DNA of 64,000 nt from Aaosphaeria pasadenensis (Eukaryota; Ascomycota; Dothideomycetes; Pleosporales): the NCBI GenBank assembly GCA_022813625.1, contig JAKLMB010000017.1:620001-684000 (forward strand), in the 5' to 3' direction. This document shows, piece by piece, positions 48,501 to 60,220 of the stretch (position 1 is its first letter; each line of letters starts with the position of its first letter). The translations under genes and the position numbers were made by a program. Under the pieces are notes generated by a model, which was given only the letters and a program-made list of their open reading frames with translations, did not search any database and was not told the DNA's origin.

Positions 48501-49776
48501 CGCGCTCTCCTAAGATCTGCTGGTGCAGGGGTATAGTTTCCATTTTTTGAAGGCGTCTCAGGATGGGCTCAAATGCGAAGACAGCTGTATCCACCAACAC
48601 GAAGTGAAGGTCTCGCGTCAGCCGACTTGTGAGCAAGATCTGATAGAAAGAGGAGCTACTAGCGATCTTCAAAGTTAGAACAGGAGGATTCTTGGCTAGC
48701 TGGTCCTCGTCTCTGTCGATGTTGGCAAAAGCAAGCACCTTTCCTTCGCTAATCAAGCAGCCGAAAGATAGATGTTTCAGGGTGTTCTTGTTTGCCAAAA
48801 GATATGCTTTACGAAGAGGGATTTTCTCAATTGCTTGCAATTGTGGAATGTCTGTTTCGCAACGAAACTTCAAAGAACATGCCTTGGGCCTGGACTCGGT
48901 CCCACAACTGACTCCTTCCAAAGTCAAATTTGAAAGAATAAGCTTCTTGCGCCCCTTCTTTTGTCCAGTAGCCACATGGAAGTCATTTCGTAGCTCACCC
49001 ATAAAATCTTCACGTAGGAGGCGGAATTGATTGTCGAGATGAACAAATGGCCGATTTCCCGGTTCCTCAGCATCGACAGCATTAGCTGTTCGGTAAAATG
49101 GCCTCTCGGTGCTCAAAAATTCGTCGGATGTTGGCAAGATTTTGATTTTCTTGAAGTCAGCAAAGTCATTGTCGTGACGTCCTCCAGGGCCATCAATGGC
49201 ATTCGAAGAAGTACTATCAAGAACATGTTGAATCTTGTGCCCGAATCCGCGCGTTTCGAGAGTTTCTGCATTAACCAACGATCCACTTTGAGAGACTTGC
49301 TCCGCCACCGAGCGGGCATCTGGCAAGCCGTCGTTACGAGAGCAAAGAAGCTCCAGTAGGAGCCATGCAAACGCTTGGGTAGCGACTGCAGTGAGCACGC
49401 CGGTATGATGGGCTTCCACCATGGTATTCCAGTAAGTCGGGGGGTCGAGGATCGCTTTCAGAATGAGGTGAAGGAATTCTCCACTGTAAAGTTGTTTGAG
49501 AGCCGGATTGGAAAGGTAGAGGATCGCCCGACTTCCGGGGCCGTTCAGGAAAGAGCAATCTCTAGAGAAACGAAATGCTGCGCCAATTGCATCGTAGCCT
49601 TTTGGAGCAGCGACCAGGCGTTCGACGCATTTCGCAGCATCTTCATATGAACACAATGCCTCTAGAAACCGATTGCCATCCGCCACAGTTTTGAGATCCC
49701 GATGGCCGTGAATTACTTGACCAAAGAGCTTCTGTAAACCAGCTGTTCGCTTTGCTGCGTCTCCCTGACTGGCCAT
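42577..49776 (-). CDS. giant SF1 helicase / NFX1-like Cys cluster / triple CbxX-type AAA+ protein
   Basis: Seven exons: 48315-49776, 46827-48263, 46436-46772, 45801-46387, 44717-45742, 43920-44660 and 42577-43865. Introns are 48-58 nt, giving 2292 aa. Every junction restores a motif. The first intron (51 nt, stop-free) splits helicase Walker A, GPPGTGKS at 485-492. Helicase motifs follow: VEEAGEI (about 745), LIGDHQQLRP (about 770), QQHRMRPE (about 822), NYQGEESDIVIVSLTRS (about 968) and VNVLLSRARNAL (about 1000). This is the DNA2/NAM7-UPF1 superfamily, nearest ZNFX1/Hrr1. Residues about 1070-1145 are Cys/His-rich (NFX1-like), then a coiled coil. Three CbxX/SpoVK AAA+ domains have Walker A at 1311, 1589 and 1861, each with IDEAY Walker B and an NPG-x2-x-R-x-P segment. 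A Gln/Arg-rich coiled coil and a C-terminal CPAGFHW...GGYRCAGGAH motif end it. An RNA-directed remodelling role is inferred. It is divergent from the 469-aa gene. Confidence 0.93.
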
Positions 49777-50221
49777 ACTGGGCTTCGACTGATTTATCGA
49801 TGAAATAAAGAATGAGGCAAAATAATCAAGAAATCCTCTGCTGATTCTTTGAAAAGGTCCAGATGGCGAGACATTTCATACTTTCTTCTACATGGATGCC
49901 TAAGGCAGGTCGCACAATGCACAAGGAGTTACCGGTACTATTTACGGGGTCTGGCCATGCAAATTGATTGGAGGCCGCAGAACGTCCCTCATGCAGGGAA
50001 GCGTTTTATTTGGCAGCCTCGCGTTCTTTGATATCTTCATGAACACTTCAGGCCTATCATTTTGATGTCGTGCCACACGAAGGGATGAAAACATCATTCC
50101 CCTCAGCCTTGGGCACTAGGCAGCAGTTTAAGCCATATCTTTATAGATTGGGCACTGAAATCTAGGGATAAACAAGCATCATCATTTCCACTTACTTCCT
50201 CTATATTCACTCGGCACCAAA
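49777..50221. promoter_or_regulatory. shared divergent promoter (helicase-AAA / 469-aa gene)
   Basis: 445 bp separate the two start codons, which point away from each other. The arrangement suggests co-regulation. I see no strong named binding site. AT-rich text near 49790-49830 and 50130-50200 flanks both starts. Confidence 0.5.
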
Positions 50222-51677
50222 ATGTTATCTTCAAGAGGCCGTAGTTCGTACGGCACAAGAGGCGGAGGGTGGGCGCCTCGAGTAAAAGGCCACCATTACT
50301 CCAAACCTAAGGGACCGCCGAAGCCGGATATTGGCAAAGATCCATTGGGGCAGCATCTGGTAGAGTATAAGAACGCGGATCTGACTATACCATCGAGCAT
50401 TACGTCTCCGGATGCTACTATCAGCAACTGCAGCTACGTTGCATCGTACACTTGGATGAATCGCGAAAACCCCACAATACTGGTACCTGGTGAGTGATCT
50501 TCGGACTGCAATATTACAGTAATTTACGTTGATAGGTGAACCTCCTCTGTGGAAGCCTCTTAATCAGCCACGCAGACTCGAAGAGGATACAGGGACTTAT
50601 TACCGAGATCCCAATGCAGCGAGATATCCTACATACCCAACGGAGCCCGCTGTGCAGGCCATCTTCCGCACCAACGAAGACTTCAATACTGCTGCTGTGA
50701 ATATTTTCGCATGCGGAAGCACATTGGGAAATCTACTTCGCTTCGTCCGTCACGATGAAAAGCCGTACAGATTTCTCGTGGAGGCTGTTGGAAATACTGT
50801 TTTCTTCGTAAGAAAAGAAAACGACCCAAAAGAGCTGATCAAAGATGTGAAGGGCTTTGGTCACACATTTCCCGAAGCCTACACTGAATGGTCCAGCGAC
50901 CTCAAAGGCTCAGAGTCCCACCAAAGGCTCGTCCAATACAAGTTTGGGCGACACAACTGCATAGTGCGATTCGAGAGCGACGGGCACCTCTGTTCAGCAA
51001 CTGATCTCGAGCATCACCCAAACCCTCGATCAGCCTCGACAACCCGCTCAAGCGAGTCTGACGAGGATGCCCTGATTCGAGCATTCGCAGGTGCAAGTGT
51101 AGGGTATGTATCATCTCGAGATAGTGGTCGTCTATGCATCCGACAAGGAGGCTCTATTGTACCACAAGACTCAATCTTCGATCTCAAGACACGTTCGTGT
51201 CGCGCGAGGGAGATCAACATGGACGACGTGATACCCTTGCTTTACATCAAGCAGATACCCAATTTCATTATTGCGAAACACGATGGCGCAGGAACATTTC
51301 ACAAAGATGACATACATGTGAAGAGCGTCAAGCAAGATCTGCAGAAGTGGGAAACAGACCACCGGACTGAATTGAACCGTCTATCCATTTTGCTTGAGAA
51401 GATCACGGAAATTGCCCTGAAGAATCGGGAGCCCCTTGAGATATACTCGCCCCAGAAGGATCTCCTTCAAATGCATAAACGAAAGGGAGGCGGCACACAC
51501 GTGCTCCCGTTGGAGTGGCGCGAAAAATGGGCTGGCGGAAGTAGCGACTCAGATGAAGAGGGCGGAGTTTGCACGTCCTCGCAAGTCGGGTTCGAAGGGC
51601 TCGACTCAGGCTCGGATGAAGGTGGAGATTACACCAGATGCTCCGCAGATGGTTGTGGATATTGTGGAAAGTGCTAG
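50222..51677 (+). CDS. unrecognised 469-aa protein with a C-terminal Cys cluster, paired with the helicase-AAA gene
   Basis: Two exons, 50222-50489 and 50536-51677, with a 46-nt intron in phase 1, giving 469 aa. The N-terminus is basic and Arg/Gly-rich (MLSSRGRSSYGTRGGGW), an RNA-binding-like tail. A globular core follows, with FNTAAVNIFACGSTLGNLLR, FLVEAVGNTVFFVRKEN, GFGHTFPEAYTEW and HNCIVRFESDGHL. I recall similar fungal proteins carrying the unsupported label 'geranylgeranyl pyrophosphate synthetase', but no prenyltransferase DDxxD motifs are present, so I reject that function. The C-terminus is acidic and ends CSADGCGYCGKC, four closely spaced Cys that may bind zinc. There is no signal or membrane segment. 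Head-to-head with the helicase-AAA gene, it may be its partner. Function is unknown. Confidence 0.85.
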
Positions 51678-51764
51678 GATTTCGTATTTCATTATGTGTA
51701 TGGCCTAAGAAATTGTGAAGTTGATGCCCCACGGATGACAACGTACCAGAGGTTGAATAGAATA

Positions 51765-53497
51765 TCAATAATCTGGAAATTCAGGATCAATGTTTTCTCT
51801 CCAAGCTCGCAGCCCTCCCTTGATGTCGCCGATCCATCTCTGCCCTCCGTTGTCGAGGCCTAACTCTTTCATCTTTTTCACAGAAATCTGCGAATCATTG
51901 CCTAGTCGACATACAATAAAGATTGGCTTCTCAGGGTGGCTCCGCAACGCCGATACCCATTCGGGCACAGCAGTGGTCTGCTCACCATCGTTCTGGGAGC
52001 TGGTTTTGGGAGCTTGAGTACTGGACACAACAGAAAATGGGATGTTGACGCTGCCTTCAAGATTACAGATATCGAACTGTACTTTCTCGCGAACATCGAC
52101 CAGTATATGACTGTCTTTGCTAGGCTCCGTACCGGTGAAAGGGTTGACCTCTAACCGGACCTTCGCATAGTTGTCCACAGATATACGTTCGTTCGCTTTG
52201 AGGGCATCTACAGGATTGATCGCTCCGCAGAATTGTACATAGTCCAGACTGCCAGAAGTGATTGCCTCCGCACTGATGCTGGCCTGGGCAGAACAAGCTG
52301 CACATTTCGCTTTTCGGTTCCTTAGTCGGATGCTGCGAAACATGGGGCTTGCGTATGCAGAGAAGATCAATAAGCTTGGCAGATCTGGCGTGGACGAGCG
52401 GACAGGAGATTGATCAGTCTCACGTGTCAAGACTTTGATGGCTTCCAAAGCCTGCAGTACGCCCATCGTTCCCACCACTGGACCAAGGATGCCTCCATCA
52501 CCGCACGAGACCACGGATTCTGGCGGGGGAGGCTTAGGAAATACGCATCGGTAGCATGGGCCGCCTTGGACTTCTCCCGGGGGTAGTGGTGGATTGTTCA
52601 AAACCATTAATTGGCCATCGGTTCGGAGAGCTGAGGCTGATACAAGTGGTTTACCCAGGAGCACACATGTATCTGAAATTAGATAGCGTGATGCTGGTGT
52701 GTCTGTGCAGTCTAGAACAAGATCATATGGGCGTACTGTCTGCAGCGCGGTTTCTGGGGTTAGCCGTGATGCATGTGCTATTATGTTGACATTAGAATTC
52801 AATCTGGTGGATACATTAGTTGTTATGCACTTTTGGTCGAAGGCCTGTGGGTAAATGGACAGACACTTACGAGCTCAGGTATACTCTTGCACTATCGACT
52901 TTGGTCATCCCCACCCGTGCAGTGGAATGAAGAATCTGTCGATGAAGATTGGACTCCTCAACAACGTCTCCATCGATCAATCCGACGGTACCAATACCTG
53001 CGCCAACTAGATACGCGGCTGCGGGACAGCCTAAGCCTCCAACGCCAACAATCAAGATAGAGGCATTCTTCAGACGGAGTTGGCCTAAAATGGGTACAGA
53101 TCAATAATCGGTTCACACGTCTAGACTGGCGATCCTAGAATGAGTGCATGAAAGCACGGTAGGAAAAAGTACCTTGAATGCCTATCTGAGGCATGATGAG
53201 TTGACGGCCGTATCGTTTGTACTCTGTAGGCTCGAGTGGCCACCGGCTTGCCGCCGGTCGTTGCTCATCCACATGGGACAAAACGGCGAAAACTTCAGAT
53301 CGGAAGTCATCGTGGATACCATAGCTCATATCGTGTGTGAGAGGATCAATGCTGGAGGTGTGTTGCGGGTGATCATGGGCTCGCCGTTGTCGCTCTGAAC
53401 GTTCTGCTTCTGCAAGTTGTTGACGCAGATCTTGTAATTGAGTTTCGCATGATGCAATTTGCTGGCGTAATGATTCAAGTAATGAGCGCGGAGCCAT
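51765..53497 (-). CDS. UBA4: Uba4/MOCS3: E1-like adenylyltransferase and sulfurtransferase
   Basis: Three exons: 53173-53497, 52871-53084 and 51765-52803, with introns of 88 and 67 nt, giving 525 aa. A short coiled coil (residues 5-40) is followed by the ThiF/MoeB domain: [15 protein letters not shown], the nucleotide-binding loop [11 protein letters not shown], and [10 protein letters not shown]. Zinc ligands are CYRC (263-266) and CAAC (347-350). The E1-like catalytic Cys280 lies in [12 protein letters not shown]. The C-terminal rhodanese domain has its active Cys478 in [10 protein letters not shown]. Uba4 adenylates and thiolates Urm1 (and MoaD-like proteins) for 2-thiolation of wobble uridine in tRNA, for protein urmylation and for molybdenum cofactor synthesis in the cytosol. 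All catalytic residues are present. It lies 87 bp from the end of the 469-aa gene, convergent with it. Confidence 0.96.
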
Positions 53498-55733
53498 ATT
53501 GCTTTTTGTTGGGTTTAAGATTTCATGAAGACGCGATATTTAAAGGCGAAACTGGTTGTTCGTATCCTGAGTCTCCGTCGTCCTCCGTCGCCCCCCAATG
53601 CCACCTCAGCTAATTGAGGCATCCTTATCGATAAGCCTTGTTGTGATGGGCACTATTCCTTTCTGAGTAGTAGATTCCTAAATACTCCTCTATCGAGTGA
53701 ATATTCGTGCTCGTTTTGCTGTCGTGATTATGATCTGAATCCAGAAATAAGAGAAGAAGTATTCCAATTGTTTTTCTTCCCCGACCGCCTGAAAACATCC
53801 ATCATTCCCGTACTGCGCCCCCATTGTGGACTACAACTGTTCTTTTACCGCGCCAATCAACTGGCTATTTTCAGGCCTCCATCAAACGATTACGGAAACC
53901 AAAGGAGGCTGCTTATGCTTACTGGTAACCATTTTGTTCTGTAGCAAAGTACCTTAAGATGAGCAAGGGATGTACACATTGTCTCCACTTGTGTATGCTC
54001 TTATTGTAATTGGTGGGTATCAAATAGCCTTGTGATCAAATTTCCATACATTGATGCATCAAATAGGTTAGCATCATCACGGTGATCAACCAATTTCGCG
54101 CAAGATGCCATAAGAAGTCAGGATGTGGCACAGATAGTCAAACCTTTAAGTCGCTAAGGCCTGCTCATCAGCGTCATCATGTTCTCCAACGTACCTCGTA
54201 GCCTGAGTATCATTCCATCCCATATTGTGTGAAGAAGTAGATGTACAAAAGGCAATGTACCGATGACAGCACGCATGCAAGCCACTTGAGACTAGTCATC
54301 CGTGCTTGAATGCTTTGGGGTTCTCCTCTAATCTATCTCTTCTACTGGATCCTGTGGTCGTATTGTGGCCTTCATCATCCAAAGGGGTTATGTCTATGTT
54401 TGATAGACTCCAAATCTAGCTACGGATTATCGATGTAACCATCACTTGATTTGGAGGCAAAAGCATTGGTAATGTTTTAGTGGAGTAAGCATTGGCTCCA
54501 ACCAATCGAATGGATAACTCCCTCAGTCTCTGCACACCAGATGGGCAAAATCGAGGTTGACCTTACGCTGTAGGACACATTTGAGGCATCATCCCTGATA
54601 TTGAATTGCAAGACAGCGACAAGGCTTGTGGAACGTGGCGAAGGTCCCCCATAAGGTTAGGCTGATCGGTTGTACAGTCCTGCTGTACCAACAGTAAACA
54701 GAGGGATGAGGAGGAAAAGAAGTACCGGCGGTATGGTACGAGATAGGCGTGGCACGGGAGATTGTCGTGACTGTGGGTCTGTAGGGCATGAAGATGCATG
54801 TTCTGGTTGCGCCTCGTCTTTTGGTGGTAGTCTTGTGCAGGGCGCCATACCCGTGTGAAAACGCGAAGCACACGACGAGCTGTATGTACACATGCACCTT
54901 GCGAATAAATATATGCATAAATTCTCTAAAACTTTACAAATTTTCTACAACAAAGATGTAGCTATCAACTATGGTCTGCATACAGTATACGTTGTTTGTA
55001 CTCTTTGCCAGCCATGCCATAACCACGTTGTGCTAAATTGCTGCTCGTCATCAGCCCTCCTCGGGTGCCTATTTTATGAGTTCGATGTCATAATAATCCA
55101 ACGAGAACCCTACGGAGAAGCCACAAACGCTGCATTATTCCAGCTCCCTTTCCTGAGAGTCATGCAGCGCCTGGAAGCGCGGTGCCACAACACAGGCCAG
55201 AGACCAGCTCCGACCCTTTGGAGCAGTCAATCTCACCAACAGCCATCGCTCTCCCCACCCGGCTGATGGCGCAACCTCACCTGCCCGCGTTGGCCCTTCA
55301 TTGGAGGTTTCATGCCTAGGATTGCAGATCTGTCGGCGATAGGCAAGCCGTAGAAGTCTGGATGCAACTCTTGACGCAGACTCGTCAGCATGAAATGCCC
55401 TATTGCCGCCGCTTCTCCTCCCGCCGAATAGTATCCTATAAACTTCATGGCTGTCCACGGAACGATTATTTAGTCTATCTAGATTGCAGACAAAGCTACC
55501 GTACGTTTAAAGACCAGCTTGCTACACTACCAGTAGCTTCGCGACAGACTCAGGTACATTTCTCCAAGGTTTCAGCTACGTTATCGACATTAGTACTTTA
55601 TTCAATCGAAGCCCACCCAAATACTCTACCCCTCTTTCTTAGGCTTAGGGACAGCGACAGCCCCAACCTCAGCCTCATCGCCGATTTCGCTGTCTATTTC
55701 CTTGCGAGTTTAAGCCCTGGCTTCTCTTCCATC
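53498..55733. other. 2.2-kb intergenic region
   Basis: It holds the UBA4 promoter at the left and the promoter and leader of the HET gene at the right. The centre (about 53600-54500) is AT-richer and stop-dense on both strands. ORFs at 54563-54918 and 55135-55458 overlap in several frames and show no motif. I see no transposon ends or RNA gene. Confidence 0.5.
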
Positions 55734-58005
55734 ATGGTCTCAGTATGTCCGAATTGCAAAGGTTTGCAGAATCGACTCGGGGCGTCTGATCTCGGCCATG
55801 GTCATGCGCCACAGCGGACGCAATGGTTAAGCACCACACTCCCAGATTTACAGCTCTCCACAAATGAAGGATGTCGCGCGTGTTCTCTTTTGCTACAAGG
55901 CATCCTGCTGCATCATCATCGCTTCGCTGGCGCGAAACAGGGGGATGTCAAAATCAAAGCCGAATCATTCAATGACTCTAATGCTCAACGTCATCTTTCA
56001 GTAGAGTTGCGCTGGGTCCAACCTGATTTTGATATTCCGGATCAACACGAAATGAATGGTGGTGATGACGGCGAAGCTCACCCGGACCTTAAACTGGAAT
56101 TTTTTGTGGATGTTTGTAAGTTGCCTCACCGATTCCTTCCCTTTGCAAGGATAGCTCAAGAACGCCGTTATAACGAATGCCTGCTTTGGAAGAAATGACT
56201 GACCATCAAAAGCTACTCCATCTCCCTTTCCTGCAATAGGCACTGGACGTCATTTAACCAACGATTCACTGCAAAATCCAGGCACATCAACAATACGTGA
56301 CTTGATACAAAACTGTGTTGCCCACCACTCTAGGTGTCAAAAGAATGCATCGACTGCTCTTCCTACGAGACTACTGGATGTTTTGTCTGGCGATGACCCA
56401 GATGGAGTCCGACTATGTCTCATCGAATCCAATGGGTCAGATCAGTCCTATGAAGTGGGAGAATATTGCACACTATCATATTGCTATGGGACAGGTACCA
56501 AGATACCCAGGACAACTACGAAAACATTGCAACCCTACCAAAAGAACATACCGTGGACAGTTTTGCCAAGGACCTTCCAACAAGCCATCACACTCACGCG
56601 AGATTTGGGAGTCCGATGGCTCTGGATAGATGCTCTTTGCATCGTGCAAGACGATGTCGCCGACAGAGACAGGGAGATTCAAAACCTAGACACTATCTTC
56701 GGAAATTCGTTCCTCACGATGGCAGCCACCTCCGCTTCCGATAGTGATCATGGACTGTTCCGTTCAAAGATAATCACAGACAAACTACCAGTCACGGACA
56801 GTACAGGTTGGGTTTCGGATGTTTACGTACGGGAACAGCCGTCGCACTACAGCTTCAAAGCTTCGTTCGATGAGGAGGCACATATGAATGACTGGGAACT
56901 TCCCTTCAACACTTCGCCGGATGTCAATCTACACACTCCTCTTCTCACCCGGGCATGGGCGTATGCCGAAAGCCTCCTTGCGCGCAGGGTACTGCATTTC
57001 ACTGATAGCGAAATGATATTGGAATGCAGGGAAGGATACCAATGTGAGTGCGAGAGGATCGACAATTCTTTGTACGACTCGAGAGCCACGAACACGGTAA
57101 AGCAGGAACTGTCTCGCATGTTATCCGAGGCCGTTAGCGAAAGCGATCTATCGACTAGTAGTGAAACCCTTCGAGACGATAGAGCAGACTCACTTGTCTC
57201 AAAATTTGCCGCGACATCTATCAACGGGCCCACTGAAGCACTTTTCCAAGCCCGAGATGATGCGTTGCAGCTCTGGAGTTATATTGTCACCGAACACACT
57301 GCCAGGAAACTCACTTATGAAGAGGACAGATTATCTTCGATAGTTGGAGTAGCGAAAGCACTCAACAGGATCATTCAATCCGGTTACATCGCTGGCCACT
57401 ACACGTACAGCACCCTTGGCCTTCTCTGGTATCCCAATGACGGCAATATCTGCCATCGCCCTGACAATAGTGTACCCAGCTGGTCTTGGGCATCAATAGA
57501 GGGATCCCCGGTCTTCTTTGATAACGCAACGGCTATGGATCTAGCTTGCACTGCCAGCTTCTCGGCCGAGGATGGTGGCAGACATCCTTGGTCGCCTACA
57601 AGGGGAGGAGCGGTTACCATTGCTGCAGCGATGGCGACCGAGGCTGAGCTCCGCATCGATGCCACTCATGAATACTCGCTTGTTAAGAATTCAGTCAGTG
57701 TGGAATTCAGACCGGACACGGCACCTACGCATGGGCATGATGACATCAAGTCTGGAGATGCACTTGTCTGTGTGCTAGTTAGCATGACTTTCCGATCATC
57801 TATCATTGGCTTGGTGCTCAAGCGATCGAAGTCCGAGCCGGAGAAGTATCGTCGAGTTGGCCGCTTTGAATGCTATGATTGTCAAAAGGATGGCACGGAT
57901 GACGATCCGGAAGACGCCGAGTCACTTTTCGGCTATTGGTTTCCTGAGATTGAGGATATGACAAAACTTGATGATGGCCCACGACAGACATATATTGTCA
58001 TTTAG
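55734..58005 (+). CDS. HET-domain (heterokaryon incompatibility-type) protein
   Basis: Two exons, 55734-56115 and 56213-58005, giving 724 aa. The intron (97 nt, GTAAGT) ends at the AAAG acceptor at 56212, giving SPFPAIGTGRHL, a normal HET-protein lead-in. A second in-frame acceptor at 56239 would shorten the product by nine residues. The N-terminus has CPNC and a CRACSLLLQG segment. The HET domain spans about 211-360 with YCTLSYCYG, TLPRTFQQAITLTRDLGVRW and LWIDALCIVQDD. The C-terminal half has the usual W-rich motif VPSWSWAS. HET domains trigger regulated cell death in non-self recognition, but most family members are uncharacterised. There is no NACHT or repeat region, so this is the stand-alone type. 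No partner gene is evident. Confidence 0.93.
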
Positions 58006-59006
58006 ACAAATCTCACGGCTGCGATTTGTTCCCATCGGGGTGTTTCCAGCAAGATCCCACACTTCGGCAGCCCAGCGGACCAGGATCCTGTTCATATTGC
58101 AGCTGCTATCTGCATGTAGCGTTATATCTCCTCCCTCGTCGCTACATCAGCGAACGCAACGTGAAGGCAGTCTAGAGTGTTCTCCTGGTTTACTGGTATA
58201 TAATACATCTGCTCCGAGCGTTTACGACTTCTATGAACCCATACTTCCTGCCTCTCATCCTACATATTGTAATTACTACCACAGCCCCCCGGCCTGACAC
58301 TTCAAATATCTTGTGATGTGCGACTCTACCCTGAATCCATTCTTCCAGCCAAGCAATGTCGATCTAACCATTGCCCCTTGAATTAGAACCTAGGTCTTCA
58401 ATATGACTGGATTCAGGCCGAAGCAATGTACTTTAGTCGTTGACAACATTGGCGCTTGATATTTCGTCCCTAGAAATGCTCTCCATTCCGCCATTCGTTT
58501 GGAATAAACTGCCTTTTCTTAACTGCCTTCTACATTGAAATTGGAGCATCTTCGCAGACTATATATTTGGTAATTCAGCTCGTGCACGTTGCTGTCAAAG
58601 ACATTACAAATGGACTGGAAGCAGGTAATTAATACGCTGGTCATGCGAACTGATTAGTCTTGTCAAGATTAAAATATTGGATTTGAAGTATTCCTATGAA
58701 ACGCAAGCGTACCTTTAGTTTCATCTATTCATTGTTTGTTCGTGTTATCATCGTAGATCGGAAAGATACCCGTTTTAGACTGGTACGACTGGAACCCACT
58801 TCTCCACTTACAATAACATCCCTAGGAGCCACGCGATCGGAGGCGGGGTATGCAATATCCATTTGGAACAGATAACAAGCAACTGAACTTTGTAATCGGC
58901 TTTTGTTGCACCGCAGATAACGGTACATGAAAAAAAAAACAATCAAGTCTCTATCTCCTCAGTGTACTACACTCATTGATCCTTTCAGTCAATTCTTTAA
59001 TCAACC
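58006..59006. other. intergenic
   Basis: It holds the 3' flank of the HET gene and the promoter of the dehalogenase gene. AT-rich, no supported ORF. A short A homopolymer lies near 58930. Confidence 0.45.
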
Positions 59007-59750
59007 ATGGGCTCCCTTACCAATTATCGCCTACTATGCTTCGACGTCTATGGCACTCTGATAGATTGGGAAACCGGCGTAGTCAATGGCCTGCAACCAC
59101 TACTCCAATCGAACAATCGCCAGGACATTTCGAAAGCACAACTCTTGGAGATCTACCATGAATTCGAACACACACAGCAAGCCGAGACGCCAGACATGCC
59201 CTACGACAAGCTCCTCGCAGCCATCCACCCAAAAGTCGCATCCAAGCTAGGATTTCCAACACCACCAGAGTCTCAATCCAAAGACTTCGGCGACTCCGTT
59301 GGCACATGGCCCGCATTCCCGGACACGGTCGACGCGCTGCACCGCCTGTCCAAGCATTACAAGCTCGTAGTCCTCTCCAACGTGGACCGCGAGTCGTTCG
59401 GCAAGTCGAACGCAGGGCCGCTCAAGGGCACGCCGTTCGACCTCATTATTACCGCACAGGACGTCGGGTCGTACAAGCCCGACCTCGCCAACTTCGACTA
59501 CATGGTCAAGGCGGTCGGGGAACGTTTTGGCGTCACGAAGGATGAGATCATCCAGACGGCGCAGAGCCAGTTTCATGACCACCATCCGGCGAGGGCGAAG
59601 GGTATCAAGTCTAGCTGGATTGTGAGGCCCGGGGCGGTTATGGGGAATAGAGCGGAGGAGATTTACGATTGGAAGTTCGATACTCTGGGTGATATGGCGG
59701 ATGCTTTGGAGCGGGAGTTAGCTAAATGGACGACTGTGCCTGAACTTTAG
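59007..59750 (+). CDS. haloacid dehalogenase type II family hydrolase
   Basis: Intronless, 247 aa, the standard length for L-2-haloacid dehalogenase-like HADs. The nucleophile Asp13 is in CFDVYGTLIDW (HAD motif I). Motif II is VVLSNVDRESF. The conserved Lys is in VGSYKPDLANFDYM, with a following Gln/His-rich motif (AQSQFHDHHPA) in place of the usual acidic pair. Family enzymes displace halide from 2-haloalkanoates by an Asp-ester mechanism, but many fungal members act on unknown substrates. There is no signal peptide, so it is probably cytosolic. The start ATG is in good context (ACCATGG). C-rich 5' codons and G-rich 3' codons are marked here. Confidence 0.9.
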   Translation: MGSLTNYRLLCFDVYGTLIDWETGVVNGLQPLLQSNNRQDISKAQLLEIYHEFEHTQQAETPDMPYDKLLAAIHPKVASKLGFPTPPESQSKDFGDSVGTWPAFPDTVDALHRLSKHYKLVVLSNVDRESFGKSNAGPLKGTPFDLIITAQDVGSYKPDLANFDYMVKAVGERFGVTKDEIIQTAQSQFHDHHPARAKGIKSSWIVRPGAVMGNRAEEIYDWKFDTLGDMADALERELAKWTTVPEL

Positions 59751-60220
59751 AAAGGAGAGATTGAAGAATGGCCGTGACAGCACTGTAGTCTAATGTTCAT
59801 TTTCTTGGTCTATGGACACTAATTCAGCTCGTTTGCTGGCGAATAGACGGCTGAGATGTTCGCATATGACGCAGCCGTATCAAGAAATTGGCTAGTCAAA
59901 TGCATATATGGGCCTTTCCCTGCACTGTCCAATCCTCGAACGCTTGTCCATTAGAGCTAGAGAGCCCTTACTTTCGGACTACAAGACTGATTGACATTGA
60001 AAGCATGCTGGCATCGAATATCATAGTCGCAGGTTGCCGAGCCGCTGTAGAATCCCGTCCGAGTCTCCCATTGCTGGTTTTGCTCATCCACCATGCCTCT
60101 AGAGAAGACGGAAAAGCTCTGCTTGCATGACCACATTGTCGGTAAGGTTTATGCATTCATATGTCCAGCAGCGCCTTCTGCGGTCGACCGTGAATTTTCG
60201 TTTCTGGCATCTTTGAACTT
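59751..60220. other. intergenic between convergent genes
   Basis: It holds the 3' flanks of the dehalogenase and SLX9 genes. Short ORFs only; nothing else seen. Confidence 0.45.

Noticed and set aside
50222..51677. Geranylgeranyl pyrophosphate synthetase function for the 469-aa protein
   Set aside because: A label I recall on similar fungal proteins, but no DDxxD-type motifs or prenyltransferase fold features are visible.
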